A stretch of DNA of 58,925 nucleotides, from the NCBI RefSeq assembly GCF_000499385.1, contig NW_013652487.1, positions 2,501-61,425 on the forward strand, given 5' to 3'. Of this stretch, positions 21,277-33,179 are shown piece by piece. Made by a program: the position numbers and the translations under genes. Positions within the stretch are counted from its first letter, which is position 1. Each line of letters starts with the position of its first letter. This stretch comes from Eimeria necatrix. Taxonomy: Eukaryota > Apicomplexa > Conoidasida > Eucoccidiorida > Eimeriidae. A model generated the notes under the pieces. It made no database searches, had not been told where the DNA came from, and worked only from the letters and a program-made list of their open reading frames with translations.

Positions 21277-22497
21277 GGGTAGAGGCGGTGCTGGTGAGGC
21301 CAGTGGGAAGAAATGGAAAGAAGAGGAGCAGCAAACATGAACTCATCTGCTGGCAGCAGCTCCCAAGACCTGTTGCTGAAGGGTACAGTTGCGACGGCCA
21401 GGGGCTCTTCCAAGGCTGAGAGGCCCCATGCCGCGGGGGCCCCCGAGGGGGGCCCCCAGGGGGGCCCCCCGGGCGCCCGCGGCGCGGGGCCCCCAGCAGC
21501 AGCAGCAGCAGCAGCGGGAGCAGCAGCAAAGTCTGTGGCAGCCCCAGCTGCTGCAAACGGCGCGCAGCTGCACCCGTGGGGCCCCTGGGCCTCTCCCGGG
21601 GCCCCCCCCAGCAGCGAGTGGGGGGCCCCCCAGTCCGCAGGGGGGGCCCCTGCGGGGGCCCCCTCGGGGGCCCCCCAGGGGGCCCCCCAGGGGGCCCCCG
21701 GGGGGGCCCCCGGGGGCCCCGGGGGGCCCCGGTGGAGGGAAGTAAGGGCCAATGCAACTTTAGGGTAATAGTCGAAATAAACTGGAAACTCCTGAAGTGG
21801 AGGAGGAGTGGAATAAGAAGACAAAAGATAATAACTTCCTGCTGCAGCAAAAGCGAAGCAGGTGGACATACACCCGAGCCCCACAGCAGCAGCACAGCCA
21901 GCAGCACAAGTGTACTTTGCTGCTAGCAGCAAAGCAGAGGCCCCCGAGGCGCAGGCGGAGGAGGCCCCCGCGATTTGCTGCTGCACCTGCCGCTGCAGCT
22001 GCTGCAGCAGCTGCTGCTGCACCTGCTGCGCCTGCTGCTGCACCTGCTGCAGCAAACTCACGCCCTCCCTCACCGACCTCGGAAACCCTCCAAGTCTGCT
22101 GCTGCTGCCCTCAGGGGGCCCCCGACCGGGGGCCCCCCCTCCGCGGGGGGCCCCCTCTCCTGGGGGGCCCCCTGCGGCTCGGGGGGCCCCTTCCTCTCGT
22201 GGGGGGGCCCCTCCAGGGGGCCCCCCCGGGGTCTTGAAGGAACCCGGCAAGCGGGTGGAAAGAGAAGGGGGCGCCTGGCGAGACACCGAAGCAGCAGCAG
22301 CAGCAGCAGCAGCAGGGGGGCCCCTGCTGCTGCTGCTGCTGCTGCTGGGTTGGCTGGGCTGCCCTTGGGGGTCTTGCCATTTGGGTACTTCTGAAAGTTC
22401 AGAAGACGCTGGGGAGCAAAAGCAGGGGCTTTCCTTTTGCTCCTTTTTCACACTTGTCGCTGCTGCTGGCTGCGCGGGAAGCTGCTGCTGCTGCTGA

Positions 22498-22546
<49 letters not shown>

Positions 22547-22685
22547 CTGCTTTCGCGGCGGAGCCGCGGCGGGACTGCGGGCGCCGCCGCCGGCGCAGAG
22601 AGCCTGGCCCTGCAGGCGCTGGGGCGGCTTCCAGCAGCTGCGGGTTGCAGGGGGTGGAGCTGCTGTCTGAAGACTCGAAGTCCAT
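20547..22685 (-). CDS. seipin-like membrane protein, single long frame of 712 aa
   Basis: Seipins are ER membrane proteins at lipid-droplet formation sites, with an N-terminal helix, a luminal beta-rich domain and a C-terminal helix. Here an N-terminal third full of Ala, Gln, Ser and Gly-Pro runs is followed by a hydrophobic stretch at about 245-285 (CAAAVGLGCMSTCFAFAAAG), then FPVYFDYYPKVALALTSL, ELLPADEFMFAAPLL, DLILTLAL, VMVSLLLFSREGPLVARSSR, an ARVYLYPPVAVSQAVLQV strand region, LRRFAIQHPFLSLLLL, a long C-terminal membrane helix at about 625-665, and a Gly-Pro-rich tail. The order 'ML-l-P, FMV.l.l.s..g.lva.SSR, LRY.lY..P.lS' is how I recall seipin; the match is by pattern only. The frame has no introns, unlike its neighbours, and much of it is GGGGCC- and CAG-derived insertion. 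It is divergent from RIO2. Confidence 0.5.
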
Positions 22686-23509
22686 TGCTGCTGCTGTGCT
22701 GCGCTGCTGTGCTGCTGTGCTGCTGCGCTGCTGTGCTGCGCTGCTGCGCTGCTGCTGGGGGGCCTCAGAGACGCAGCTGCTGCCCAGCCGCAGGGGCTCT
22801 CACAGCAGCAGCGCCGCAGCAGCTTTCCCCCGGTGCATCTTTTGCTGCGCTGCGGCCGCCCAGCTGCCGACGGCCAGCAGCGCCCGGGAGAAGCAAAGCC
22901 GCGGCTGCCCGGATATATTCAATTGATAAATGCAATAAAGAAAGGGAAAAATAAATATGAAAAGAGGAGCTGCGAGAACCCCAGCGGCACACACACAGCG
23001 CAGGCCGGAAGATCTAGCGGCGAGCCAGACATTCCTCGCGTCTTGGGGCCCCAAGGCTCTGTCGGCTGCGACGGGAAACAGCGAAAAACTACTTTAAAAG
23101 GCCATGTTCAAACAAGAAATAGTTGATATTCTCAAGTTCTCCGAACTTAGACCCCATGGATGTGGTGTTACCTGCTGCTTCGATCCGCCACGTTCTAGTG
23201 GAGCTGTGGGGTTCCCAGAGGGCTGTACGGAGCTCCTCTGGAACCTCTGTTGCTTTTTAAACTGAAATTTAGGTTTTTTTTCGTTTCATAAATATGTGCG
23301 GGGAGCAGAAGACGATCCTTTGCGCTCCCCGTTCGCCCAGTTATTCCCTTGCGCCGCATGCCGCTCCGAGTTCCATTGCAAAAGAGGCTCTCCCGCAATC
23401 CCTAGAGCCGCGGCGCCCGTTTTGAGGTGTTGTGCTGCTTTATAAAGGCAATAAACAGCAGGAAGACGCGAAAGTAGTGGCTGAAAGCAAACCCAAATGC
23501 TCTCTGAAG
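22686..23509. promoter_or_regulatory. divergent intergenic region, seipin-like / RIO2
   Basis: Both flanking genes start here and read outward. The left part is a degenerate GCTGCTGTGCTGC repeat (22688-22760). The rest is unique with no telomere-like unit, marking the passage out of the repeat-rich segment. No specific promoter element can be identified. Confidence 0.4.
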
Positions 23510-26057
23510 ATGAGGCTTCAGGCGGACGTGCTGCGGTACATGACCAAGGGGGAGTTTCGGGTGCTGACCGCCGTGGAAATGGGAATGAAGAACCACGAAT
23601 TTGTGTCCTCGGCGCTGATTGAGCAAATTGCAGGTCTTCGAAGACACTCCATTCGCCAGATCCTGAGCACTTTGCTCAAAAACAAGCTTGTTTTCCACAG
23701 CTCCAAGTCGTACGACGGGTACAAAATGACCTATTTAGGCTACGATTACCTGGCTCTCAACGCCTTCGTCAAGAGAGGCCTCATCAAAGGAGTTGGCGTC
23801 AGAGTTGGCGTCGGCAAAGAGTCCGACATTCACGTTTGCGAAGGCACAGACGGGAAAGTGCTGATCTTGAAGCTGCACCGGCTCGGTGAGTTCCTGCAAA
23901 GGAATGAACGGCACGCAGCGCGCGAATTCAACAATTGGCAGCAAACTTGAATGCATGCAGCAGCCAGGAAACAGCAACTAGGCTCTGGCTGCTGCTGCTG
24001 CGCCGGCGTGGCTGTGGCAGGTCGCATTTCTTTCCGCTCCATCAAGAAGAACCGGGACTACATGCAGCACCGCATGCACTGCAGCTGGCACTACCTCGCG
24101 CACTTAGCTGCAGTGCGCGAATTCGCATATCTGAAGGCGCTGCACTCCCACGGCTTTCCGGTCCCAGAGCCAGTGGACATGAACAGGCATGCCGTGCTGA
24201 TGGAGTACATCGACGCGATCCCCCTCACTCAGGTGCTTCTCGCTTCTCCTCGATGCAAAAAACAGATATTTCAGCTTCTCAGTTTGCGAAAAAGTCCATT
24301 TCGCCGGCTTCTTCCTTCCCCCGAGCAGCCTGCAGCAGCCGGCCGGCACTTCGGGAGCTGCTGCTGGCTCTGTTTTTACTTTCGCTTTTTCTCCGTTGGT
24401 TTGTGCCGTTTTTGCTGCTGATGCGCGTCAGGTGAGAGAACTTAAAGACCCTTTTGCGGTGCTCGAGAAGCTGATGAAGCTCATCGTGAGGCTTGCGCAC
24501 TGCGGGCTGATCCACGGGGATTTCAACGAATTCAACCTAATGATTGACGACGCGGGACACATAACAATGATAGGTGAGACGCCGGGGGTTTCTCGCGCTC
24601 GAAAATTGCATCTTTACGAGTGTTTTCAAGCCCTTGGCGCTTTTGAATTGCGGCATTTGCGGGATCCACGCGAATTCAGCTTTTCTGTTCTTCCGTGCGC
24701 CATGGCACAGATCTTCCTCAAATGGTTTCAATTTACCATCGAAATGCAGCAGCATACTTTGACCGCGATGTTCAGTGCATAAAACGTCTATTTGAACGGA
24801 AGTTTCTCGTCGAAGTTACCACAGTGCCGAAGTACGCGAAACAAACACCCGCAGCAGCAGTTACGGGCTAGTAATTTGGGGCTTTGATTGTTTTGTTCTG
24901 TTTACAGAATGTATGTAGAGGCCATTTTTCGTGCTGTTTTTTGTCTTTGTTTTGTCTGGTTCAGGTTCGATGAAGTTGTTGAAGGACGCGGAACGAAGCT
25001 TTCCTCTGCTGCAGATGGAACTCTGGATGATGGCCATGCAGAAGGCGCTGCTGATGGAGAAGAGTCTTCTTGCAATTTGATTTCCGTTTCTGACGACCTG
25101 GACGAGCACCAGGCGGAACTGCTGGAAGGCGCGCTGGCTGCACGGCGAAACAATGAAACGGAGTCGAGTTGCTCGGATGAGTCTGAGATAGAAGACGAAG
25201 AGGAAAGCTGCGGCTCTGCGAAACCTCAGGAAAGCTCAGAGGAAGAAGCACAAGAAGAGGAGGAACAGTCGGCTTCAGATGCGCAAGATGAATCGCCAAA
25301 ACGGGAATGCAAGTCGGATGACGACAGCCAAGAAGCAAGCAGTGCCTCCGACAGCGGTGAGTCCCAAAGGGCACCTCTTTGGCCACTGTTGCATGCAGAG
25401 CAGCAGAAGGCCAGCAGCACAATGAGGAAATGCAGCAGAGGAAACAAAGTCCGTGAAAGTGCAGTGGCAGCCGTTGAAGATTCCATGTCACGGCGGCTGT
25501 TGGCTGTGCATGAACAGCTATTTGTGCAGGCATAGAACAATAGCCCAGCCAACTCATCTTGTTTTTCATTTATTTCGATTTGAGTTCACTGCTGGCTTCG
25601 TCTACGCTGCAGCAGCAGTAGTTCAGTTGTGTCATTTTTGCGCAGAAGAGGCCAAGGAAGGCGCCACCCAGCCCTTGCCTCTCGAGGAGCAGCAGGCGCT
25701 GATTCACTGCTGGCGCCCCACAGCCAGAAGGTAAAGCCTTTTGTTTGTTTCTTTCTCTGCATGTTTCGTAGAAGCACTTTAATGCCATAAATGTGGTTGA
25801 ATTTAGGGTCTGTCTTTTGGTTTTGTGCAGCTTCACGCTGTTTTACAGACTTCTGCAACAGCATGTCGCAGACTAGTGGGATTCATGTTACATTTCCTAA
25901 CTCCTACCTGCCTTTTTTTCTGTACAGGCACACACGGGATGCGGTGCGCAAAAGGGTGCAGGCAAAGAATCAGAAGAAGAAAAGCAGAGGAAATTTCGGC
26001 AGCAACAAAAATGCAGCGGGAATAAAGGCTCGACAGATGGCCAAGTTTGATTGTTAG
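23510..26057 (+). CDS. RIOK2: RIO2-type atypical kinase/ATPase, complete, 7 exons, 485 aa
   Basis: RIO2 acts in late cytoplasmic maturation of the 40S ribosomal subunit. Exons in phase: 23510-23885, 24021-24232, 24432-24573, 24711-24831, 24965-25356, 25646-25730, 25928-26057. The N-terminal winged helix shows [20 protein letters not shown] and [10 protein letters not shown]. The kinase part shows [11 protein letters not shown] (P-loop-like), the lysine in [49 protein letters not shown], the catalytic loop [12 protein letters not shown], and HITMIDLPQMVS with the metal-binding Asp; [12 protein letters not shown] follows. The ATG begins the conserved helix directly ([10 protein letters not shown]). 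The tail is a long acidic Ser/Glu region in exon 5, then a basic end ([11 protein letters not shown]), also typical of RIO2. No telomere-like repeats or homopolymers interrupt it. Confidence 0.95.
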
Positions 26058-29023
26058 CTTCTTTTCTTGGCTGAAAGCGAACTCTTGTATTCTTCCATCC
26101 AAGATCTGTTCTACTGCTGCATCTGCGTAGTTTGGAACAAGTGTAGTTTATTTCGAGCTCAGATGCAGATTGGATTTGAAGAGGAGTGTCATGGCCTGCC
26201 TCCACGGCAGACGCAGCACATAAATATCTACGAGCGGAAACACAGGATATACTATTAGATAGAAATACATATACATATCTAAAATTGTATAAGTATGGAT
26301 ACAGTAGGTACGGCGCTGCATGCAGCCAGAGTGCTAATGTCGTAGATCTTGGTGGCTGGCCCATCTCACGTGCATGGGGACATACAGGATTCTAATGAGG
26401 TGCTGTTGAAGCAGCAAGAATGTCTCAAGAGGCCTGAGTGGTGAACTGTGGCCTTGTAGCTGCTGTTTTCGAAAAATGCACAGTGTGTAGACTAAGCTGT
26501 GCGCAGGTACTTTGTGCCTTGCGGGGTTTCCCAAGCATACGCTGAGGAGAAGCTGTTGTTGCTTCTATTTATTGCTCCTCTCCGCTGCTCTCGCCACTAA
26601 ATTACTTCTTTTTAATCAACGAGGCGCTGGCCGCGCTCCAACGCTCCCCACATGGTGGCTCGTCGTTACTCGCAAACACCCTATGACCGCCGACTGAGGC
26701 TCCTAGCTGCGGCTGCCTGCGTGGCTGACTAGAGAAGAAACAAACGAGTAATGAGCAGAAAACTAGATTTTGAGAATTATAAAGTCCTCAGTTGGTCTGG
26801 GGAATAGTGTTCTTAAGTCCTTTGGAGGCCAGCAAGTTTGGAGCGCCAGCAAGCTGTGGCAAAGACAGCCTGGGATCTTGTCGCCGAAAGACCATGTGGG
26901 GACTCTTCCACACGCGCCTTTTTTTAGCATAGAGACAAGAAATATGCGCAAAGGATTAGTCGAGTTCATTCTGCCTTCTTTAAAAGCTAAGTTCTGCCGG
27001 CATCTATGCCGTGACTGCCTCTAGGCAGCAAGGAGAAGCTGAGTACGGGGATCTCGAGTTGAAAACTTTGCCGAGAGCTCGTCCCCAAGTTTTAATTAGC
27101 GTTCTATCACTGGCTGGACATAAAAGGCTCCTACTTAGAAGACAGTAGCCGAAGGCTGAGAGCTAGCTCGGCAGCCGAGGCTCACGGAACTGGCGTTTCC
27201 CAGTTTCTATGGGGACTTGGCCGGTAACTAGAGCAAAACCCGCGAAGCAGAGAAACTTCTGTGGTTATAAACGTTTCATCTTCCCAGATTTCACGCCACT
27301 GATGGCTGGTGGCGTTGCTAAGAGCTTACTATTTCACGTTATTCTGTCGAGACTGAGTCCCACAGGTCGTTGACTCTGATCTCATGCTTCTATGTTTCCC
27401 GAGAATGCTTCCACTGTAAGCCTCAACTCTGTGTGCAACGTCACTTGCTTGGCTGGGCACTTTGACCCGGAATAGGTCTCAAAGAGGAGTGCAAAGACAA
27501 GCGACAGTCCCGGCTTTCCTTAGTGGATTGGCTGCTGCGTCGGCTGCCACTCTCTATCTCATCAGGGAATGTAGTATTTTCAATATCTGCGCAGGAGCGT
27601 CCGCAGGATCCGGTGATGATAGTTCCGATGCATCAATTCTTTCATCCTACAGATGGCATACTGGAAGAAATTTGATAGTTTTTAGCTCGCATCATATACT
27701 CACTCGGCATTTTCCGAGAAAAGTACATTCTCTTCAGTGGCTTTAGCCAAGTGACGTTCACTTTGCCTGGGTAACTGAGCAGGAAGCAGCTTTTAATTCG
27801 TCTAATGGAAGAACCTGTAGGCCTGATTGATCGAAGCATTTGAAAGCCTCACAAAGCTATTTCCGTGATCATCAAGGCTGCCTGTACAGTCTATTCTCCC
27901 TCATCCTACAATGCAAACGCTGCAACAAATTTCTGCTAAGACCCTGAAGCCACCCCGCTAGTTAAACCCTTAGTGTGTATCCCATAGGTCTTTCTATTTT
28001 CCAAATACCAACTGCACAAGGGGTATGTAGATCGACCACATCTTAACGGCCATTTCCGGAATTGTGAGGCCACGAAACCTGGCCTGCACTGCGCGTCTGC
28101 TTCCGGATCAGTGGCCATGCAGAAGCTGATCTGAATTGAACTGGCCGGTCTTCAGCAAGTATGGCGTTTTATGAATTCTGTATATTCCGTAGTGGCTTCC
28201 AGCGGTACTGATCGTTTGTCGAGATTCGAAGCCTTGCCACTCAAGCGTGAGCTGTGAAGCACAACGCACATCGCATTCTTTTAGCTTTTCTCAAATAGTG
28301 GTTTTATGGGAACAGTTTAGGGGATGGTACTGCCGCGCAACTCAGCGTAATCTGTTAGGCGTGCAGCATCACACGGGCGCCTTCAGCATATCGGAGAGTC
28401 TTATCTCAGGGCGCATGTCTCGTCGCGCCACCTGGTATTCTGCATCTCTCGTGCATGCATCCAGGGCTGCATTAGAATCTGTAAGTTACGCGTGTCTTAG
28501 GGGCTTCACGAGCCAGAAATGGCTGCTTTTCGCAGGTGGCGCCAGGTGTGTTCACCGGAACAAACCAGATGTCAAGATGCCGGCACCCTGTACTAGTTGC
28601 TGCTGCGGGAAAGGCAAGAAAAGTTTTCAGTTATCAGCTGCTAGTGCCGCTTCATGCAGTGTCGCGCTATCCTCGGTCTACAGTTATTGAGTTGGGTGGA
28701 GCCTTGCCGCATTGTTGGTAGTACTCTCTCAGGAAGTAGCTTGAGCTTTTCTGCCATGGTTGTCGTTGGCTCGACCCCAGGTATAGCTCATGGGGGCCAA
28801 TAAAGTAAATGCGCCAAAGGCCTTTGTTTCTCTAAGAGGCGTGTGGGTGCCTCGTCAAGGAATACCAGTAGCCTTGTTGTCAGCGAACCGCAGCTTATAG
28901 AGGCCCTATGCAGTGATATATGTGGGACTGTAGGCATCTTGAAGACGTAGAGTGTTTCAAATTAACTACGGCTGAACACTGTGTCGGAATATTATATATA
29001 CTTGTTCGTAATTAAAGGTATTC

Positions 29024-29056
29024 CTTTCCACTGTGGCTGTAAGCCACAGTGGAAAG
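29024..29056. repeat. perfect 15-bp inverted repeat with 3-nt loop
   Basis: CTTTCCACTGTGGCT at 29024-29038 is followed by GTA and then its exact reverse complement at 29042-29056. This could form a strong hairpin in RNA or extruded DNA. There is no T-run just after it. Confidence 0.8.
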
Positions 29057-29848
29057 CGCATCTCTCAGTGCGTCTGCTATTTGTTCCCACCGTACAGAAG
29101 TGGGGCTACTTTGAAGCCACAGAGATGTGTATATGAGATCTGCTAAGAGATTGCATGATGTGGATATTCGGCATTTGTGAGGCTGAAGAAACTCCTGAAA
29201 GTCACAGCTTCTGCTAGAGGCTTAATCAGCGAAATGCTCGGGACCTGGCCCTACACAGGCTGGCGGAGTCGAGCCTCCACAAACTGGCCCTGCAAAACAA
29301 GACACTGTTCCCTCTGTGCCAGTTACATAGAGGACCCCATAAGTGCGAGAGGCAAGCCGAAAGAAATCAAAGTATTTGCACTGCCTCTACGGTTAAGACC
29401 GAGTATGCAGCTCCCGCTCCTATTGTAGATGAGTGAATATGGCACTGGGAAAGTGCAAAAGATGTTCTTAAGACAATGCAATCCTGCTGAAAACGCTTAT
29501 TTTCTCAGCTCTCCTGCTTCTGGAAGCGCCATTGCGCTCGCTCTCTTCTGCAAACGCGAACAACTTTTAGGAGAAAGCAGATCAGTACGGCCTCTACACG
29601 GGGGCCTTCCATCAGCTGTGGATAATACATCAAAGGCACGGAACTGAGAGCGATCATTTCTGAGAGTGGCAAGCGTAAAGATGAGAGCAATTTTACTTCG
29701 AGAAACCAGACAAATGCTTACTGCGTTCTTTGGCCTTCTCAAAAGCTGCTCGCTCTAATGTGACTACAGTGTGTCCTACAGAACTAGCATTCCCTGAGGT
29801 TTTTTGAGGGTCAAAGGGTAGATACCTTCTAGAGTTATGCCGGTGTTG

Positions 29849-29928
29849 GAAGCCGAAACTGGTTTAGATTAGTGGAGTGTTAGGTGATGAAACTGAAGCT
29901 GGTTTAGATTAGTGGGGTGTTAGGTGAG
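29849..29928. repeat. 40-bp direct tandem repeat, two copies
   Basis: Two adjacent copies containing CTGGTTTAGATTAGTGG, differing at a few positions, period 40. Confidence 0.8.
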
Positions 29929-31279
29929 TGCAGCTTTTCTAAAGTAACCCAGGATGGCTAGATAAAAAGTACGCGAGTACTTTCGTCTATGAGCTTATAA
30001 TGGTTGAATACGTGCTCATAAATGTCTTTCTTGGCTGATGCTAGCAAGGTAGCTCCTTTCCTACATTGTTGTATGGGACAGCGTCCCAAGAGCCAAGTGC
30101 GAAAGACTGCACGCATCTGCTTCCACCGCTATCCGAATGACCATACTTCTGAATTTATAGAAGAGAGTTGCTCCGTAAATGCACAAGCGGTGCCGTCAGT
30201 GTACCTTCAATGCGCGCCGACGGTAAACCCGTCTGACACTACTGCTTGGGGGAACTGCGATACCCCCGATTCCCTTGCCGGTGCATTTCACTGAAATTGT
30301 CACACTTTGTGGTTTTTTTTGCGAGGGTGCACATGACTTTGGCCCTAGCGGCCTGCGCTGTCACTTCATACCCTCCTACCCGTTGCGTTGCATCCTTGCT
30401 GAATATTGTGATGTCTGAGGTCTTGCAGGACCTCTACTGATAGACTTAGCATCAGAAATGCAAATTAACTCTCGATTTAGTATTAGGTTTTTCCCCAGTC
30501 AGAGGGATGGGAAACCAACCGATCCTAGCGCTAGGGCGACAGGCCATTCAACAGCGCTGAGCAGTGCCGGCAACGTCAGTCGTGAAAGACGGGCTACAAT
30601 CGAGGCCTTCTTTTCCCAAAAGAAGAATTTACCAACTAAATTGAGTTTCATTACTGTTTCCAGGGAATAGAATAGCTGTTGTAGGCGCAGTATATTGCCA
30701 AAGCGCGTCTTCGGAGTCATCTGTGTAGGATCATGAGAAGCGTATGAACCTTCGCCCTGGGGGTCAGGGACAGCTGCGATTCTACCAGGGTCCTTTTGGG
30801 CCCTTTGGTATCAGCTTTTCGTAATTTAAACACAAAATGTAAAATTAAAAAGCAATGGACTAGCGGAAATAGCGAAATTTATTTACGTGGCGAAGGCACG
30901 CCTCCCTAACGTTGGCTTGTCGCTCCCTCCCAAGCGCCTCGGGGGGAGGGCGTTTGTGTATATACATTGGCATAAACTAGGCGCAATGCGGGTTAAGCTT
31001 TCTGCTAAAAATTGATGAAATACTATTAAGAAGCAGAAAATTTAAGACATACTACAAAAGGTGAGCGACCGTACAGCCTGTGAGGTCTGGTGCTGCCGCT
31101 TGTAGGGGTGGCTGATGCACCAGAAGGGCGCGTCGCTCTGCTCCTCCGTCGCGGTTGCTTCCCCCTGCTCTATGTTGGCGGTTCTGGTATTCTGTAGTGG
31201 ATATCAGTTGAGCATTTGCGTCTTTCTCTGCAGTCATCTGTTCGAATAACTGGTTTCTTTTCCAATTAACAAATCGAAA

Positions 31280-32223
31280 ATGAAGGGCCTCTTCTTCACC
31301 GTCGCTTTGGGCGCTGCTGTCGCCGTCAATGCCTCCGAGGATGGCAGCAGCAACAGCGGCAACAAGATGAAGCCTGAGGGTGAGTGTAATGTCGCTTCCG
31401 TGGTTCTCTCATTTTAGCTGTTGCAAATTGTTTCTTTTGTGTAGTGAAGGGGCATTCGTCTGTTGATAGTCGCAAGCGTTGTCCATCATTCCATCTTCTC
31501 TGCCTCCCCCCGTGGGGTCGGGGCACTCGGCGTGGAGCGGCTCTGGCCTCTCCCCCTTGCCGGCCCCTAGGCCGGGTATTTGTTGAATATGTTTCATATA
31601 GTTTTCTAGTTCTTGCTTCAAGCATGTTGCCAGTGAATGGGGTGAGGTAGATGCTCTGTGTCTCCCGCTCACGCTGCAGTTCCCCACTCCATAGGATGGA
31701 CAGTTGCTGTGGGCGATTTAATGGTTTTATGTCGTATGTGGCGTTCGCGGATGCTTTGAAGTGCGGAGTGTTGTATTTATTCCTGCGGCTCTTGTCCTTT
31801 TTCTGCACAGATTTGAGCGCAATCTTCAACGGTGAAGGTTCCCAGATCGACTGGTCTGCTTTCTCACCTGAGGCTCTGGGCATGCACCTGAACTACGACG
31901 AGATGAGCCAGCAGGAGCTGGACAACGTCGTCGACGCTTTCATCCGCCTGGGTCTCATCTCCCCCGAGGAGCGCGAAACCTTCGCCGCCTCTCTGGTGGA
32001 CCCCATGATGCGCAGCATGCTCCAGACCGTGAACGAGAACTGGCCCGAGACCATTCAGAAGATCATCAAGGACCCCGACTACCTCAAGTTCCTGAGCCAG
32101 TTCCAGAGCAGCATTGATGAGAACGCCCTGGCCACCATCGTGGGTCTGAAGGAGGGACTGAGCGGCGCGATCCGCCAGAAGGAGCAGCAGGAGGAAGGAT
32201 CTGCTGGCAGCGGCGAGCAGTAG
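31280..32223 (+). CDS. small secreted protein, 2 exons, 170 aa
   Basis: Exons 31280-31379 and 31811-32223 join in phase. Residues 1-18 (MKGLFFTVALGAAVAVNA) form a clear signal peptide. The mature part starts with a Ser/Asn-rich stretch and is otherwise acidic and helical: FSPEALGMHLNYDEMSQQEL, FIRLGLISPEERETFAASLV, WPETIQKIIKDPDYLKFLSQ, and a polar tail rich in Gln, Glu, Gly and Ser. No cysteine is visible in the mature part and there is no membrane helix. Codon use is strongly GC-ending, suggesting high expression. It could be an antigen of the refractile-body SO7 kind known from Eimeria sporozoites, but this is a loose resemblance I cannot verify. The gene is free of homopolymers although it lies in an Eimeria-like genome. 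Confidence 0.75.
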
Positions 32224-33179
32224 ATCTGAGGATTCCATGGCACTGTATTGCATTTATGACCATTTTGCTAACGTCCGATAACACAGACACTTTGTCCGGC
32301 GTGATGCGCGATTTTGTTGCATGCCTAGATCTGTTTTGGGGGGTGCGATGGCGATATACTGAGTGCGTTCCTCCGGCCGAGTTTCAAGTGGTGGTGCGTG
32401 ACACTGTTCACGGGGTTCGCAGATGTCGTCAAACGTGTCATTGTTCTTCTGTCCTCCCAACAGCCACCCGCGTGGGTTCTCGTGGGCTGTGGGGGCCGCC
32501 GACTGCTGCCCTCCAGACGGGTTGTGCGCGACGGCGGGGGCGGGCTTTTGGCTTCGCCGCTGTTTGAGCGCCAGCTGCAGTGGCACCGCGAGGCGACGAA
32601 TGTTCGGATACAAACAACGTGGCTTTTCTTGAAGTAGATTCGCCGTCAGCGCTATGCAGTGAATGCTTGCCACAGGTTTTACCTGCGCATAACTTTTTAC
32701 TGGACAATCGTTGATAAGTCATGTGCTAGCGGGCAGGTAGCTGCTTCCCCGGATAGCTAGTTAGTGCTCGGCAGCTGTCCGGCAACTGTAGTTCGTTAAG
32801 GCCGGCTGCTGGAGCCGTGGCAATTCCTTTCATTATCCCTTGGGCCGTCTGCCTGGGCCATTTCCGCGGATTCGGATTTGCATAACTGGGGAAAGACTCC
32901 CATTGTGCTGTGTTGTACAAGGAGCTGACTAGAGGCTCTTTGGAAACTACGCCAGGAATATTAACGGTTGGAAAGGTTTTTACAAATTGCTCCAGGCATC
33001 GTACTGCAGTCAGTAACGAACGGGCTGGCCAAGCCGGAGCACGGACTGCTCATATTCACAAGCATAATTCTGCATGCTAGCTAAAAGCTGCACTGCATTG
33101 CGTGGATCCGGGTCTGGACATCCGGAATATGCATTTATTCGCGTGACTGTGCGTCGCTGGGGAACGGAAAACCAAAGTT
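32224..33179. other. intergenic, no gene seen
   Basis: Convergent spacer between the secreted-protein gene and the glutaredoxin gene. Only short frames occur; the longest (32254-32673 minus) has no recognisable motif and no linked exon. Confidence 0.5.

Larger units (their letters stand above)
26058..31279. other. 5.2 kb without a recognisable gene
   Basis: Base composition is balanced and simple repeats are rare. Frames are short (the longest is about 155 codons) and none shows a family motif or a run of linked exons. Contents noted: a perfect hairpin at 29024-29056 and a 40-bp tandem repeat at 29849-29928. Lineage-specific multi-exon genes or a non-coding transcript cannot be excluded. Confidence 0.5.

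Noticed and set aside
21197..22497. Plus-strand frames opposite the seipin-like gene
   Set aside because: Shadows of GC-rich repeats. The minus frame is longer and is the only one with membrane helices and family-like blocks.
26058..31279. A multi-exon gene in the gene-poor stretch
   Set aside because: I found no pair of phase-compatible exons, no motif and no homopolymer signature, so no call was made.
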